A stretch of 64,000 bases of DNA from Prinsepia uniflora (taxonomy: Eukaryota > Streptophyta > Magnoliopsida > Rosales > Rosaceae). Positions 36,384 through 47,309 of this stretch are shown in pieces. Both the position numbers and the translations under genes were made by a program. The DNA lies in NCBI GenBank assembly GCA_032719365.1, contig CM064862.1:86602503-86666502 (forward strand), given 5' to 3'. Every line of letters begins with the position of its first letter. Within the stretch, counting starts at the first letter, position 1. The notes under the pieces were generated by a model, which was given only the letters and a program-made list of their open reading frames with translations, ran no database searches and was not told the DNA's origin.

Positions 36384-38910
36384 TGTAACGACCCGGATTT
36401 TTTATTATTATTTAATTAAATGGAAATTACATGAAAAATGACCATTTTGCCCCTGGTCAAGGAAAAATGTTGACTTTTGACCCGGAACGTCATATGACCT
36501 TGAACCTTTGACCATTTAGTAGATCAGGTCGCCCTGAGTTCGTAGGCAGGCGGCACGCCGAATTTGGAGTCCAGGAGCGAAAGTTAAGGGTCACTGATTT
36601 TACGGGGTACTATTACGTTTTTCTAGAATCGGGACAAGTGAATTGAATGGATTGGTCAAAGTTGGACTCTTGAACCAATCAGATGAGTGACAAATGTCAC
36701 TCATCTAACTGGCCCAAAAGCACAAATAATTGGGTGCATGAATCTCCTTATTCTCTCGTTGTCGTGAAGCCCTTATGCATACAACCAAGCCATTCCTCCT
36801 TCGCCGTTGATTTTCTCTCAGCCCAGATCGATCCTTCATCTTCACTAAACATCATTTTCATCATCACCATTCTTGCTATCGTCAACCCCATCCGCCTGCA
36901 GCCACCAGCAACCATCTCGACCACCCAAAATCGTGACGGGCCAATGAACACCGGAACATCGATCGTGTAACCCACCCCATTTACCTTCAGTATGAAGCTT
37001 AACGGTGAACACAGAGATACCAGGACGACTGACGGAGGCCCATGAGATGAGTTCGAGAAGGGAGGACTACGGGACACGGTCGAGGAAGAAGCTGAAATTC
37101 TGGGCAGAGTTCTTCGAGCCAAAGGTAACGATTTCGACCTTCCTTTGAGTTTTGAGGTTTACAGACCTCTAGCGTAGGTTTAGACAGGTTTTCGGTAGAA
37201 GCCAACCAAACAGCGTCACAAGACTTCGGTACAGGTCAACCGAACCGTGGCCTAGGTCTTCGGTAGGCATCCACCGATAATGATGTCATCATTCTGACAC
37301 TGTTCTGATAGCATGACGATGTCATCTTGTCAGAGATGTCAGAACAGAGACCAATCAGGGACTGACACGTGTCGTCTGACACATGTCAGAGGATGACGTA
37401 ATGCTGACTTCAGCATTACTATAGCACTGTTGACAGCGCGTGGGGGCGCGTGTGAATAGTAATTTTTATGGGGCTAGTACCATTTTCAAGGTTTCGACGA
37501 TACGAATACAGTCGGTGGCTTCGTGTCGATCGGAGATCGTTAGGTTGTTCAAATTGAGGAAATTATCCTCGGGAAGCGTGTTCGAAGCGCGTTCCCGGAT
37601 CGGTTTCGTTCTAAGTTTGGATGCTAGACCTAGTAGGGTCAATTAGTGACCCTTAAGTATGTTTGGGCAGGTTTGGACGTTGTGATTAGCTTTAGGACAG
37701 GGGTAAATGGTTCGTTAGCGTAGCAAAGACTAACTGTGAGTGGACCGTTGCTTTTATAACTGAATACATGCATAACTGTTTTACTTATTTTCTAAATTGT
37801 TTTATGCTAAATGTTTTATGATGTTGGGATTTGAGAATTTGATTACGGATTTCAAGAAATGCACAAATATCGGGCTTGAGACCCATTTGACAAGCGTTGA
37901 CTTGGATTTTAGAGAGAGTCAACGGTATTTCGAAATGAATTGTGAAATAATGAAAGTATTGATGATTTGAGACTTTTGACCTAAAGATTTGGTTTATAAA
38001 GACTTTTGGGTAAAGGTTTGACATGATTTGAAAAGATGGTTTTGCAAAGGTTTTCATACGTATATGTATATACCCTTCCAGCTTGCGAATTGGTCTCCTC
38101 CAGACGTCGACCTGGAGGGTCACGATCCACTGACCAGAATGGGTGTCCCCATAGGGACCCCGTTCCAGGAGTGGGAGATTGTAGTGTTCCCGGACCAGAT
38201 TCCGAAGAGTTACTTGAACTAGATCCGGGAGAGAGCTCGGACTAGGTTCAGAGATAGAGCCTCCCATACGGAGAATTCCTGGGAGTAGACTCGGAGTGAG
38301 ACCCCGAGTGGTGTGCATGCCTTTTAGATATGAATCGTGACCATTTTTGGGGATTTGTTCCCTAGGGGCTTTGTGCCCCGAGTTGGCATCGAACTGGCTT
38401 TCGATACCGAGGAAGGGATTGTGGATACAAGGTTACTTTGGAATTGATACTATATGTACCCAGATGTATTTTTGTATAGATATATGTATATGTATAGTAA
38501 TGTTACATGTTTTTACTAATAGTTCGCATTTCTATGTTTTCTACTGAATGCATGTATGTTTACAGAAACGAAGGGCCAAATTATATATATGTTCTAAATG
38601 AATTTATAACTGTTTTGTTTTTGGTCCACTCACACTTTGAATGTTTTCTTGACCCTACATGAGAGGAAACCGAGGAGGGCATCGACTCCGGGGCCGAGGC
38701 ATAAATATCACCGTTGCGTTTGGACACCTTGAGGGGTAGGTGTTATCTTTACTTTGTATTAGTACGAACATAATGCTCATTTCCCTTGTCTGACGTGTTG
38801 TATTATGAAACACACCGGTGTGTATTTAGAACCCCCAGTAGGGGTATTTATGTAATAAAACCCTCGGAAGGGTACTTGTGGTATTTTGGATTACTTGTCA
38901 GATAGGAGCA
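36384..38910 (+). mobile_element. Chromovirus 3' LTR, part 1
   Basis: The LTR begins TGTAACGACCCGGATTTTTT. It contains the palindrome with arms AGATGAGTGACA and TGTCACTCATCT (36681-36706) and donor-like CCAAAG-GTAACG near 37122. The cassette runs between CTGTGAGTGGAC (37734-37745) and GTCCACTCACA (38624-38634). The U5 side holds ACACACCGGTGTGT and CCCCCAGTAGGGG hairpins. A minus solo LTR interrupts it at 38911; the last 47 bp resume at 41912. Confidence 0.9.
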
Positions 38911-39383
38911 TGACACGACCCATCCCAATCCCCCCGGGATTACCATGGAATGTGACGTGCTCCCGTCTGACAAGAGGCGTCAGACAAGGGATAACCGATT
39001 GCCATTGCCCAAAAGGGCTTCCAGAGTGCGTAAGGATCGATGGAGGAGGTGTGCGATGCTCAAGTCTCTGTTGCAGTCGTATCCAGAATCAACCTGAAGG
39101 GCATTAAAACAAAAGCTGTGAGTGGACGAAAATAAATAAGTCTGTTAAAAAACATTTATAAGACATTTATGCCCTTCAGTAAAATCGTATGCATGCACCG
39201 AAAACCAATAATCCCATATTTATTTAGAAATAACCATTAGGGCCTTAGCCCGGAAACCAAGTATAGTTTCAATTTCCAAAAGTCAATCCAAGAGTTATTT
39301 CATAAATCCAGTAATATGAACCATAAGGCATATAATATAAACCATGACCATAATTTTAGCCACTGCACTATACACTCCAATCC

Positions 39384-39571
39384 GACATCCCTGATGTCTG
39401 ACGTCCCTGACGTCAATAAGGTCACAATCACAAGGCTACGCGTGCCACTCGGGTCTCAATTTCCGAGTTCAATCCCCGAACCCCGTTCGGGTACAGCATC
39501 CCCGATGCTTAGCGTCATAGACGCTGGACGTACTAGACGTCCGTGACCTCTCCGGGGTACCTCATCCGGAG
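39384..39571. repeat. Eight successive short hairpins with different stems
   Basis: In order: GACATC-GATGTC (39384-39398), GACGTC-GACGTC (39400-39414), ACTCGG-CCGAGT (39447-39468), CCCGAA-TTCGGG (39475-39491), GCATC-GATGC (39496-39508), AGCGTC-GACGCT (39511-39525), GGACGT-ACGTCC (39526-39542) and CTCCGG-CCGGAG (39550-39571). All stems are perfect and five have 3-nt loops. The same run is present in the related minus LTR near 62940-63150. Confidence 0.93.
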
Positions 39572-39847
39572 GAGACAATATAATATGGAAGGATTTATAC
39601 AGTGCAGTACTAAATACATTTTAATGATATCCACATGCAAAACATATAGGTATACATAGGTAAAATCCGAACCAATCGTTACGTTTCATCAAACGAGTCT
39701 CATGCCCAAATACCGTGAAACGTGCCATAACCGAAATATCATCAAAACCATTTATTGATTCCAGCATGTGAACATATATAAAATGTAAACCATAAAACAT
39801 TTATTCAATTCCATTTTAGGGTCCCCGACCCGCAATCGTATGTGGAA

Positions 39848-39962
39848 ATCAACTAGGCCCCTGGCCCGATTTCACAAGTTAACTGGGCCCCTAGCCCGAT
39901 CCACATGTTAACTGGGCCCCTGGCCCGATTTCAAAGCTCAACTGGGCCCCTGGCCCGATTTT
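39848..39962. repeat. GGGCCCCTGGCCC tandem words
   Basis: Four words of the form GGCCCCTGGCCCGAT recur at about 31-bp spacing, joined by AACT and short AT spacers. Each can fold as GGGCC-CCT-GGCCC. A diverged set occurs in the minus LTR at about 5278-5400. Confidence 0.85.
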
Positions 39963-41379
39963 ACATTATTCAAGTTCGTAACCGTTTCATGAAATCATAT
40001 CCAACCATATTTTATGGAAATCGGTGCAAATCCAGAAAACCTCGGTTTACGTGCAAATACGTAATTCACCTCGAAATACGTGAAATCATTTTAAATTCAC
40101 CGATATCCAAAGTAAATCATTTAATCATAATTATAACAATCATAAAACAGTTATGAATGCATCGAATTTATGAAACCAATGTCCACTCACAGACCGTTTA
40201 ACCGAGCGCCTCGATACGCGTGCCATAGGCCTTCCCGGGCCACACCACTATAACCGGGACTCCCAATCCTGTTCAAATCACATTAGGGGATTACTAACCT
40301 CATCATTAACATCCTATTCAAGTCCCGTAATTTTTCCGAATTTTTAAGTATTTTTAAATTGGATTTAAAACCTTCGGACATCCCGAACAATATCGAGACA
40401 GTGTCCGATCGACACGAAACCAATCCCAAAATGTTCGTTACATTGTATAGGACAAAAGTCATGTTGATCATACCTCGGGATTCGCACTCACGCGCCCCCG
40501 CGCGCCACCGCAAGCGGCTGCGCGTGGAAGCCACGCGCCAGCTACAGTACCCGCACAGTCATCCCTCTCACCCGTTTGTCTGTAAAACGGGTTGAAAAAC
40601 CCGCGAACAGACCCGGTCCAATTACTCCCAATTCGACTTCAAATCCATCCGTTCTTTCAACTGATCCCTTGTAATCAATCACCATTTAAGTTCTGTAAAT
40701 CGAATTACACAATTTAGGGTCCAAATCCTCACGACTCTCGATCGATCCTTGACGGGTTTCTAATTCGGGTTCACCGATTCCGTCCCTGATTTCCAAATTA
40801 ATTCATAGAGTAAGCATCGTGAGAGTGTAAGGGATGTTTCGGCAAAATCAATTTGATGAATTCATACCTCTAACCTGCTGAACTCAAGCTCGAAATGAAG
40901 CTGCCATGGAAGCTCCGTTCTCCCTCAATCCGACACGGTTTCCCGTCGTTCTTGCTGCAAAACTGATCGTTTTGATCCCAGAAGTCGAACTGAATCAACA
41001 ATTTCAATCCTCACGGCTCAAATCATCCATTTTCGAATTTCCCTCCCAAAAACTAAATTTTCGATTTCTCAGTCTCCCTCACTCAGTCAATCCCCCGTGT
41101 AATCCCAGGTTGAATCAAATTCAATTCTCTCCAATTTTCGTTCACAATTTCAGTGGATAGGAAGGGGATTAAGGGTAGAAGAAATTTGAAGTTTTGGGTG
41201 TACACGGTTGAGGACTGATCAGAAATAGAAGGGAGAGATGAGATGGACGGCTGTGATGCAATCTGGGGAGTTAGATGGATGGTTCAGATCAAAAGCAGGG
41301 ATTTTAATTCTAAATAATTACATAGTGGAACTTTAGTATATAGTTTATGATTAGTGGATCAAGATCCAATCTAGCTGTC

Positions 41380-41405
41380 GGATGAGTGACACTTGTCACT
41401 CATCC
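41380..41405. promoter_or_regulatory. 26-bp LTR palindrome
   Basis: Arms GGATGAGTGACA and TGTCACTCATCC are exact complements around a 2-nt centre. Homologous palindromes occur at 36681-36706, 43152-43177, 49151-49178 and (imperfect) 31162-31187 and 52328-52355. It lies about 0.3-0.5 kb from the LTR start, upstream of the splice-donor-like site, which suggests promoter or leader function. Confidence 0.7.
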
Positions 41406-41911
41406 AAGTGCCCTCCAACCACCATTTCAGAATAAAATAATCAACACAGTTACCGAGACGTAACTTCCTCGATTTCACGTTTCAGACCATAACTTCCTCG
41501 TACGAAGTCCGATTTCGGCGTGCCGCCTGTCGTTGGATTCGCATCGACGAAACCTCCGTAACGGTCCTTGGCCCCCGGCCATCGGACATCCCGGTCAAAA
41601 AGTCAACATTTCCCCTTCTTTCGTCCAAATTACGAAAATGCCCTTGAACTTCCGTTCATCGTAACTTTCACCACGAACCTCGGAATCGAACGTGCCACCT
41701 GTCTATGAACTCGTGACGTCCCGAACTACGTCACGGTCATCGGTCAAAGTCCATTTGACCATCCGAATTAAAAGTCAACGTTTTGCCCACGCCTAGGGGC
41801 AAAACGGTCATTTTGCACAATTCGTCCGAAATCGCCCAACTAATCCCAGATTAGTAAATCATAATTAAATATTATTAAATCCCGATATTCGAGACGGGTC
41901 GTTACAGAGCA

Positions 41912-41958
41912 GGCCTTCCCCAGTGGTCCCCAGGGAGAAAACGGGGCGGGTCCTATCA
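41912..41958 (+). mobile_element. Chromovirus 3' LTR, part 2 (terminus)
   Basis: Sequence GGCCTTCCCCAGTGGTCC followed by GGGCGGGTCCTATCA completes the LTR interrupted at 38910. The solo LTR at 45530-45579 has the same terminal block uninterrupted, which confirms the join. Confidence 0.92.
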
Positions 41959-42164
41959 CGATGGGTCTAAAAATGGCACGTTTTGGTGGTCGAAGATGGA
42001 AGAACGAGTCGGGTCAGGGTCGCGGGTCAAACGACCCGTTACAGAGATTTGGGTCTACCTGGCCAGAATTTGTAGGTGATGACGTGGCAATCCATGTTAT
42101 CGTTGTTAGTCCATGTGAAAAATTAGGTGATGCCACGTGGAAGGTTGTCAGTTCCAGTCAGCAA

Positions 42165-42213
42165 CTGACGTGGCTGGTCCACGTCAGCAACTGACGTGGC
42201 TGGTCCATGTCAG
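42165..42213. promoter_or_regulatory. Duplicated G-box/TGACG hairpin
   Basis: CTGACGTGG, loop CTGGT and CCACGTCAG form a 9-bp perfect hairpin at 42165-42187. A tandem second copy follows at 42191-42213 with one change (CCATGTCAG). The words overlap the CACGT and TGACG cores recognised by plant bZIP proteins. Confidence 0.8.
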
Positions 42214-42440
42214 CCTTGTCAGACCACGTGGACTAATGGGGTGGTGCTGCGTGGCAATCTATCAGAGTGACATGGCAGGTCCACGTCAACCATGTCAGAC
42301 CACGTGGACCTGTGAGGGGTGTCACGTGGTAGGGTGTTAGGATCTGTTAGGCTTACGTGGTAGCTGACTTGGTGGACCAGTCAGTATTGTCAGAGGTTGT
42401 CAGACTTGTCAGATGTCAGGCTGACGTCAGCTCTTACCGG

Positions 42441-42540
42441 AATTGACTGGCGTTGACCACCTTGGACCATCGTTGACTGCCTTGGATCTTCGTTGACTGA
42501 TGTTGACTATCGTGGACATTCATTGACTGGCGATGACCGA
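42441..42540. promoter_or_regulatory. Ten exact 10-bp units with TTGAC (W-box) cores
   Basis: The interval divides into ten decamers with the pattern (C/A/T)NTTGACNN. TTGACT or TTGACC starts at 42443, 42453, 42473, 42493, 42503 and 42523; the other four units carry one-base variants (TTGGAC, TTGGAT, GTGGAC, ATGACC). TTGAC(C/T) is the core bound by WRKY factors. One unit is nearly one helical turn, so the cores fall on the same DNA face. Confidence 0.88.
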
Positions 42541-42856
42541 ACGTGCCATTTTGACCTGGCATGTATGGGCGCGTAGAAATGAATTTTGAGGTCAAACCGA
42601 TCTTGTTTGAAAGGTTTCAACGATCTGAATCCAATAGTGGTAGTTTCAGGTCGATCGAAGACCGTTTAATAGGTTATTTAGGGGTTTTTAGCCTCGAGAA
42701 GCTTGTTCGGGACACGTTTTCGGTACCGGGCTTTTTGAGGGTTTATCGTATGAACTTGTATAGAATGTTAGTGACCCTAGGGGGTGATTTGGGCAAGCCC
42801 AGAGACTTTGAATTAGCTTCGGTGTGAGATACGAAGCGGATATTGACCAGGCAGCA

Positions 42857-45579
42857 TGTAACGACCCGGATTTTATTATTATTTAATTAAATGGAAATTA
42901 TATGTGAAATGACCATTTTGCCCCTGGTCAAGGTAAAATGTTGACTTTTGACCCGAAGCACCATTTGACTTTGACTTTTTGACCAATACGTAGATCGGGC
43001 CGCCCTGATTACGTGGACAGGCGGCATGCCAAATTTGGAGACCCGGAGCGAAAGTTATGGGTCAAGGACGTTACGAGGCACTATTACGTTTTTCGAGACA
43101 CGGGAGAATTAAATGGTCTTAATAAGTCAAAACTGGACCTTTGAATCAATCAGATGAGTGACATTTGTCACTCATCTAACTAGCCCAAAAGCCCAATTAT
43201 TTGGGTGCATGAACCTCTCTTCTCTCTTTGCCGTGAAACCATATGCACACACACAAACAACTCTTCCTTCTTCTTTTTCATTTTCTCTCAGCCCAGATCG
43301 ATCTCCCTCACCCTCACTATCCCTCACTGAACATCATCATCAATATCATCTTCACTGTCGTCGTCGTCGCCGGCCACCGCAGCCACCACGACAGCCCAAA
43401 CTCGCGACGACTCAAACTCACCCCAAACTGTCGACCGTGCAAACCCTACCTTTCCCTTCCGTCTGGAACTCGACCGTGGACACAGAAGAAGACAGGAGGC
43501 CTGACTGGAGCTCACGACCGGCCGGTTCGACGCGTGACGCCGCTTGAAGCGATGGAGAGGAACTGGGAAAACTGGGCAGAAGTTCTTCACGCTAAAGGTA
43601 ACGATCTCGATCTTTTTCTTAGTTTTGGAGGTTACAGACGTCTAGGTAGGGTTTAGACGAGTCTCTAGGGCCAAATTTCGAAGAAAATGGTGACCGGAGG
43701 AGGAAATTCTGGGCGGGTCTTGGCCGTGGGTCACGGTGGCTCTGCCGCTGGGTTTTCGGTAGGAACTCACCGAGCAGCGTCGCAGGCCTTCGGTGCAAGA
43801 CAACCGAAGCTGAGACTGAGGATTCGGTAGGACATCACCGAAGATGTCGTCATCATTCTGACAGTGTTATGATGTCATCTTGTTAGACTTGTCAGGGCAG
43901 GGACCAATCACAGGCTGACATGTGGCGTCTGACACCTGTCAGTGGATGACGTCATGCTGACGTCAGCAGTGACGTCATGCTGACGTCATCAGTTACTGTA
44001 GCACTGTTGACCACGCGTTGACCAGGCGCGTGGGGTCGCATGTGAACAGTATTTTTTGTGGGGCCGGTACCATTTTCAAGGTTTCGACGATACAGATCTA
44101 ATGGCGGTGGTTTCGTGTCGATCGGAGATCGTTAGGTTGGTCAAATTGAGGAAATTAGCCTCGGGAAGCGTGTTCGGAGCGCGTTCCCAGGCCGGTTTCA
44201 CCCTAAGTTTTTATGCTAGACCTAGTAGGGTCAATTAGTGACTCTTAAGTATGTTTGGACAGGTTTGGACTTTGTGTTTAGCTTCAGGACAGGTGCAAAT
44301 GGTTCGTTAGCGCAGCAAGGACATGTTGTGAGTGGACCGTTGATTTTATAAATGAATACATGCATGAATATGTACTTGTTTTCTAAATTGTTTTTATGAT
44401 AAATGTTTTATGATGTTGGGATTTAAGAACTGGATTTCGGATTTCGAGAAATGAACGGATTTTACTGGAAAAAGGGACTTATCGGGCTTGTGACCCATTT
44501 GACGAGCATGGACTCGGATTTGGACTAAAGGTATTTCAAAATGATTTATGGACCATGGATTATATTGATGATTTGAGACCTTCCACTTAAAGACTTACTA
44601 TAAAGAATTTTGGGGAAAGTTTTGACATGATTTTGAAAGGTTTCATTAAGTACATGTTACACCCTTCCATATTTGCGGATTGGTCTCTTCCAGATGTCGA
44701 CCTGAAGGTTCACGATCCACTGACCAGAATGGGCTTCCCCATTGGGAATCCGTTCCAGGAGTGGGAGATTGTATTGTGGCCCCGGACCAGATTCCGGAGA
44801 GATTCAAACTAGAATCTGAGAGAGAGCTCGGATTTGGTTCAGAGACTAAGCCTTCCAGACGGAGAATTCCTGGGAGAAGACTCGGAGTGAGACCCCGGGT
44901 GGTATGCATACCTTATTAGAGATAAATCGTGACCATTATCGGGGATTTGATCCCTAGGGGCTGTGTGCCCCGACTTGGCATCTTCTCGGAAGAGCCGAGG
45001 AAGGGGATTGTGGATACATGATTACTTGTAAAGTTATATGATGTTGTTCAGATATGTTTTTACTATAGATATACATATATGTATAGATATGTTCCATGTT
45101 TTTATATGTGATCATATTTCCTGTTCCATGTTTTTATATGTGATCATATTTCCTGTTTTTTTTTACTACATGCATGTATGTTTCCATAATGAAGAGTCAA
45201 ACTATATATATATGCTCAAATGGATTTATAACTGCTTATTTTTGGTCCACTCACACTTTGAATTTTTTCTTGACCCTTCAGGAGAGGAAACCGAGGAGGG
45301 CATTGACTCCGGGGCCGAGGCATAAATACCACCGTTGCGTTTACACCACCCTGAGGGGTAGGTTTATCTTTATGTTGTATTTGTACGATCATAATGATCC
45401 TTTCCCTTTGTCTGATATGTTGTATTTTGGAAACACACCGGTGTGTATCTAGAACCCCCAGTAGGGGTATTTGTGTAATAAAACCCTTGGAAGGGTATTT
45501 GTGGTATTTTAGTTTACGTGTTAGATGGGAGCAGGCTTCCCTAGTGGTCCCTAGGGGGAAAACGGGGCGGGTCCTGTCA
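42857..45579 (+). mobile_element. Solo LTR, target duplication CAGCA
   Basis: It begins TGTAACGACCCGGATTTT and ends GGGGCGGGTCCTGTCA, with CAGCA at 42852-42856 and 45580-45584. The palindrome with arms AGATGAGTGACA and TGTCACTCATCT is at 43152-43177. TGACGTCA words cluster at 43940-44000. The cassette runs from TGTGAGTGGAC (44327-44337) to GTCCACTCACA (45245-45255). Donor-like AAAG-GTAACG (43598) and acceptor-like CCCTTCAG (45281) would define a 1,684-nt intron. A 33-bp duplication lies near 45089-45155. Confidence 0.94.
43552..45325 (+). CDS. Possible two-exon micro-ORF inside the LTR (tentative)
   Basis: This is a prediction, not a known gene. Exon 1 starts at ATG 43552 and ends at 43597, encoding MERNWENWAEVLHAK plus one base. 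A donor-like GTAACG follows. After acceptor-like TTGACCCTTCAG, exon 2 (45282-45325) encodes an acidic tail, EETEEGIDSGAEA, then TAA. Both parts are in phase across the proposed splice, giving 29 residues. Other LTR copies end a comparable segment in an acidic tail, such as ETEVEEEPEAEA on the minus strand near 62700. The chromovirus LTR copies have lost the in-phase ATG, so coding function is doubtful. Confidence 0.25.
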
Positions 45580-45584
45580 CAGCA

Positions 45585-46736
45585 TGGACTGAGCGTGAGT
45601 GGACTTTTGTTTTGCAACTGCGATGCATGCATAAATGTTTTAATGTTTTATTATATGATTTGAGTTGAAATTTTTTTATATCAGTATTTGATGATGTTGT
45701 GGATTTAATTACCGATTTATGAAAGATTTTATGGATGTGCGTGAAAATAATGTTTTGGGCTTGAGACCCAACTGGATTATGGTTTGACTTAGATTTGGAG
45801 CCAAATGGGGATTTGAATAAAAGACTATGAATTGAGGTGATTTGAATAACCTATTTGGTAAAATCGGTTTGGATAAATCTGGATTTATAAATGAGTTTTG
45901 GACACTGTTTTTTGATGGTTTTGTGGAAAAGACTTGTGAAAGATTATCTCTCGGGCATAAACCCATTTGACTCGGTTTTAGACATAAATGATTTTAAAAC
46001 GACTTTTTACTGGATTTGGTGACCATTCCACATATACCATCCTGTGTGAATTGGTTTGTCCCCTCCAGACGTTGAGGATCTTGGAGTAATCACAGTACAC
46101 TGCCTGGGATGAGTAGCTCCAAAGAGAGGCTCAAGCTCAGGAGTATGAGATTATGATATCACCTCGGACGTGGTAGGTCCTAGGGAGGCACTCCATTATG
46201 AAATCACCCTGGACGTCGTTGATCTTGGGGATGTACTCGGAGATGAGACCCCGAGTTGCACGAGTATCATTGAAAATCATGACAGTTACTGGTTATGGAT
46301 ATCACGAATATCGAGGATTGGTTATATTGTGTTTTACTGAAATGTGTGTCCAGATATATTTATCTATGATTTGAATTTCCTTCATACGATTTGATTTATA
46401 TGCATGCATGTTTATAAAACGGAGGAGATCCACTCACACTTTGACTGTTTTATTGACCATCTAGGTCGTGACACAGATACCGGGGCTGACACTGAGGCTG
46501 AGGCATAGAGAGAACCATTACGCATCTGAATATCTTTTGGGGTAGGATTTGGTACTTTTATTGTACTGACATGTATGCTTTGTTATGTATAGATACTTAT
46601 CCCTTGTCTGACAATGTTGTAGTTAAACTGTTCCTTAAAACATTAAAGGGTCATTTTCGGTATTTTGAATTCGATTGTCAGACGGGAGCAGGGCACGTCC
46701 CACGATAATCCAGGGGGATTGGGACGGGTCCTGTCA
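45585..46736 (+). mobile_element. Outer plus LTR, second part
   Basis: After the second CAGCA the outer LTR continues with GTGAGTGGAC (45595-45604), GATGCATGCATAAATG and a cassette ending at TCCACTCACA (46429-46438). An acceptor-like TTGACCATCTAG follows and an acidic frame (DTGADTEAEA, stop) lies near 46470-46507. The end is GGGACGGGTCCTGTCA at 46736. Together with 41959-42856 it forms one LTR split by the CAGCA insertion. Confidence 0.82.
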
Positions 46737-47309
46737 GGACGTCTTTGAACTAGCTATTTATATTCATCCATAATCATCCAAAATCTGTTATTTCTATTTA
46801 GGTCATCTCAAATTCTTCCTGAACTCTTATTCAATTTACAGGACTATAACCAACAACTTTATCTTCCAACTCCTTTTGAGTTCTAGTCCACTAACTTAAC
46901 TCATATCCGAGTCCTAATTCAATATTTTTAACTCATACCATTACTGACATGCTTCGTTATTGTGCACATCAATTCCGACACAGAATCTTTCCATTATTTT
47001 AATACCTTAATTATTCATTCACCAAAGAGCTCATTTTTCTATCATATTTGGGTCCATCTTGTCCAAAAATATTATAACTTCTCGCTTCTGAACTTTACTT
47101 ATTATCTGATCTCTAAACAAATTTCTTTTCTAGCCCTATTACTATCATGGGCTCGTCCACTCATCTCATCACCAAACTTAACCAATCAATAACTCAATTT
47201 TCAATCATAACATACACAATGACATTACGTGTAGACCATCACCACAAAAATTATCCGAGTCTATACTAGGCTCACCATCCGAATTATAATTATACTACTG
47301 ATAGGTATA

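Larger units (their letters stand above)
38911..41906 (-). mobile_element. Complete minus solo LTR, target duplication GAGCA
   Basis: Plus-strand ends are TGACACGACCCATCCC and GAGACGGGTCGTTACA, and GAGCA occurs exactly at 38906-38910 and 41907-41911. At 2,996 bp it is the longest undamaged copy and served as reference here. The cassette is bounded by perfect 12-bp complements, CTGTGAGTGGAC (39116-39127) and GTCCACTCACAG (40181-40192). It contains eight consecutive small hairpins (39384-39571) and four GGGCCCCT(G/A)GCCC words (39848-39955). The palindrome with arms GGATGAGTGACA and TGTCACTCATCC is at 41380-41405. Confidence 0.95.
41959..42856 (+). mobile_element. Outer plus LTR, promoter-side fragment
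   Basis: This LTR surrounds the solo LTR at 42857 and continues at 45585; its start was lost, probably in the deletion near 31070. It is dense in short promoter-like words: CCACGTGG-type G-boxes, TGACGTGGC and TGACGTCA, and a ten-unit 10-bp TTGAC repeat. The stretch 42590-42840 (GGTTTCAACGATCTGAATCC and later blocks) matches the transcribed part of other LTRs near 32040 and 37490. No protein is encoded. Confidence 0.75.

Noticed and set aside
43158..43656. Overlapping 129- and 137-codon frames in the LTR leader
   Set aside because: Other LTR copies keep the DNA but not these frames, and the composition is that of a CT-rich leader. Only the short in-phase piece at 43552 was kept as a tentative idea.
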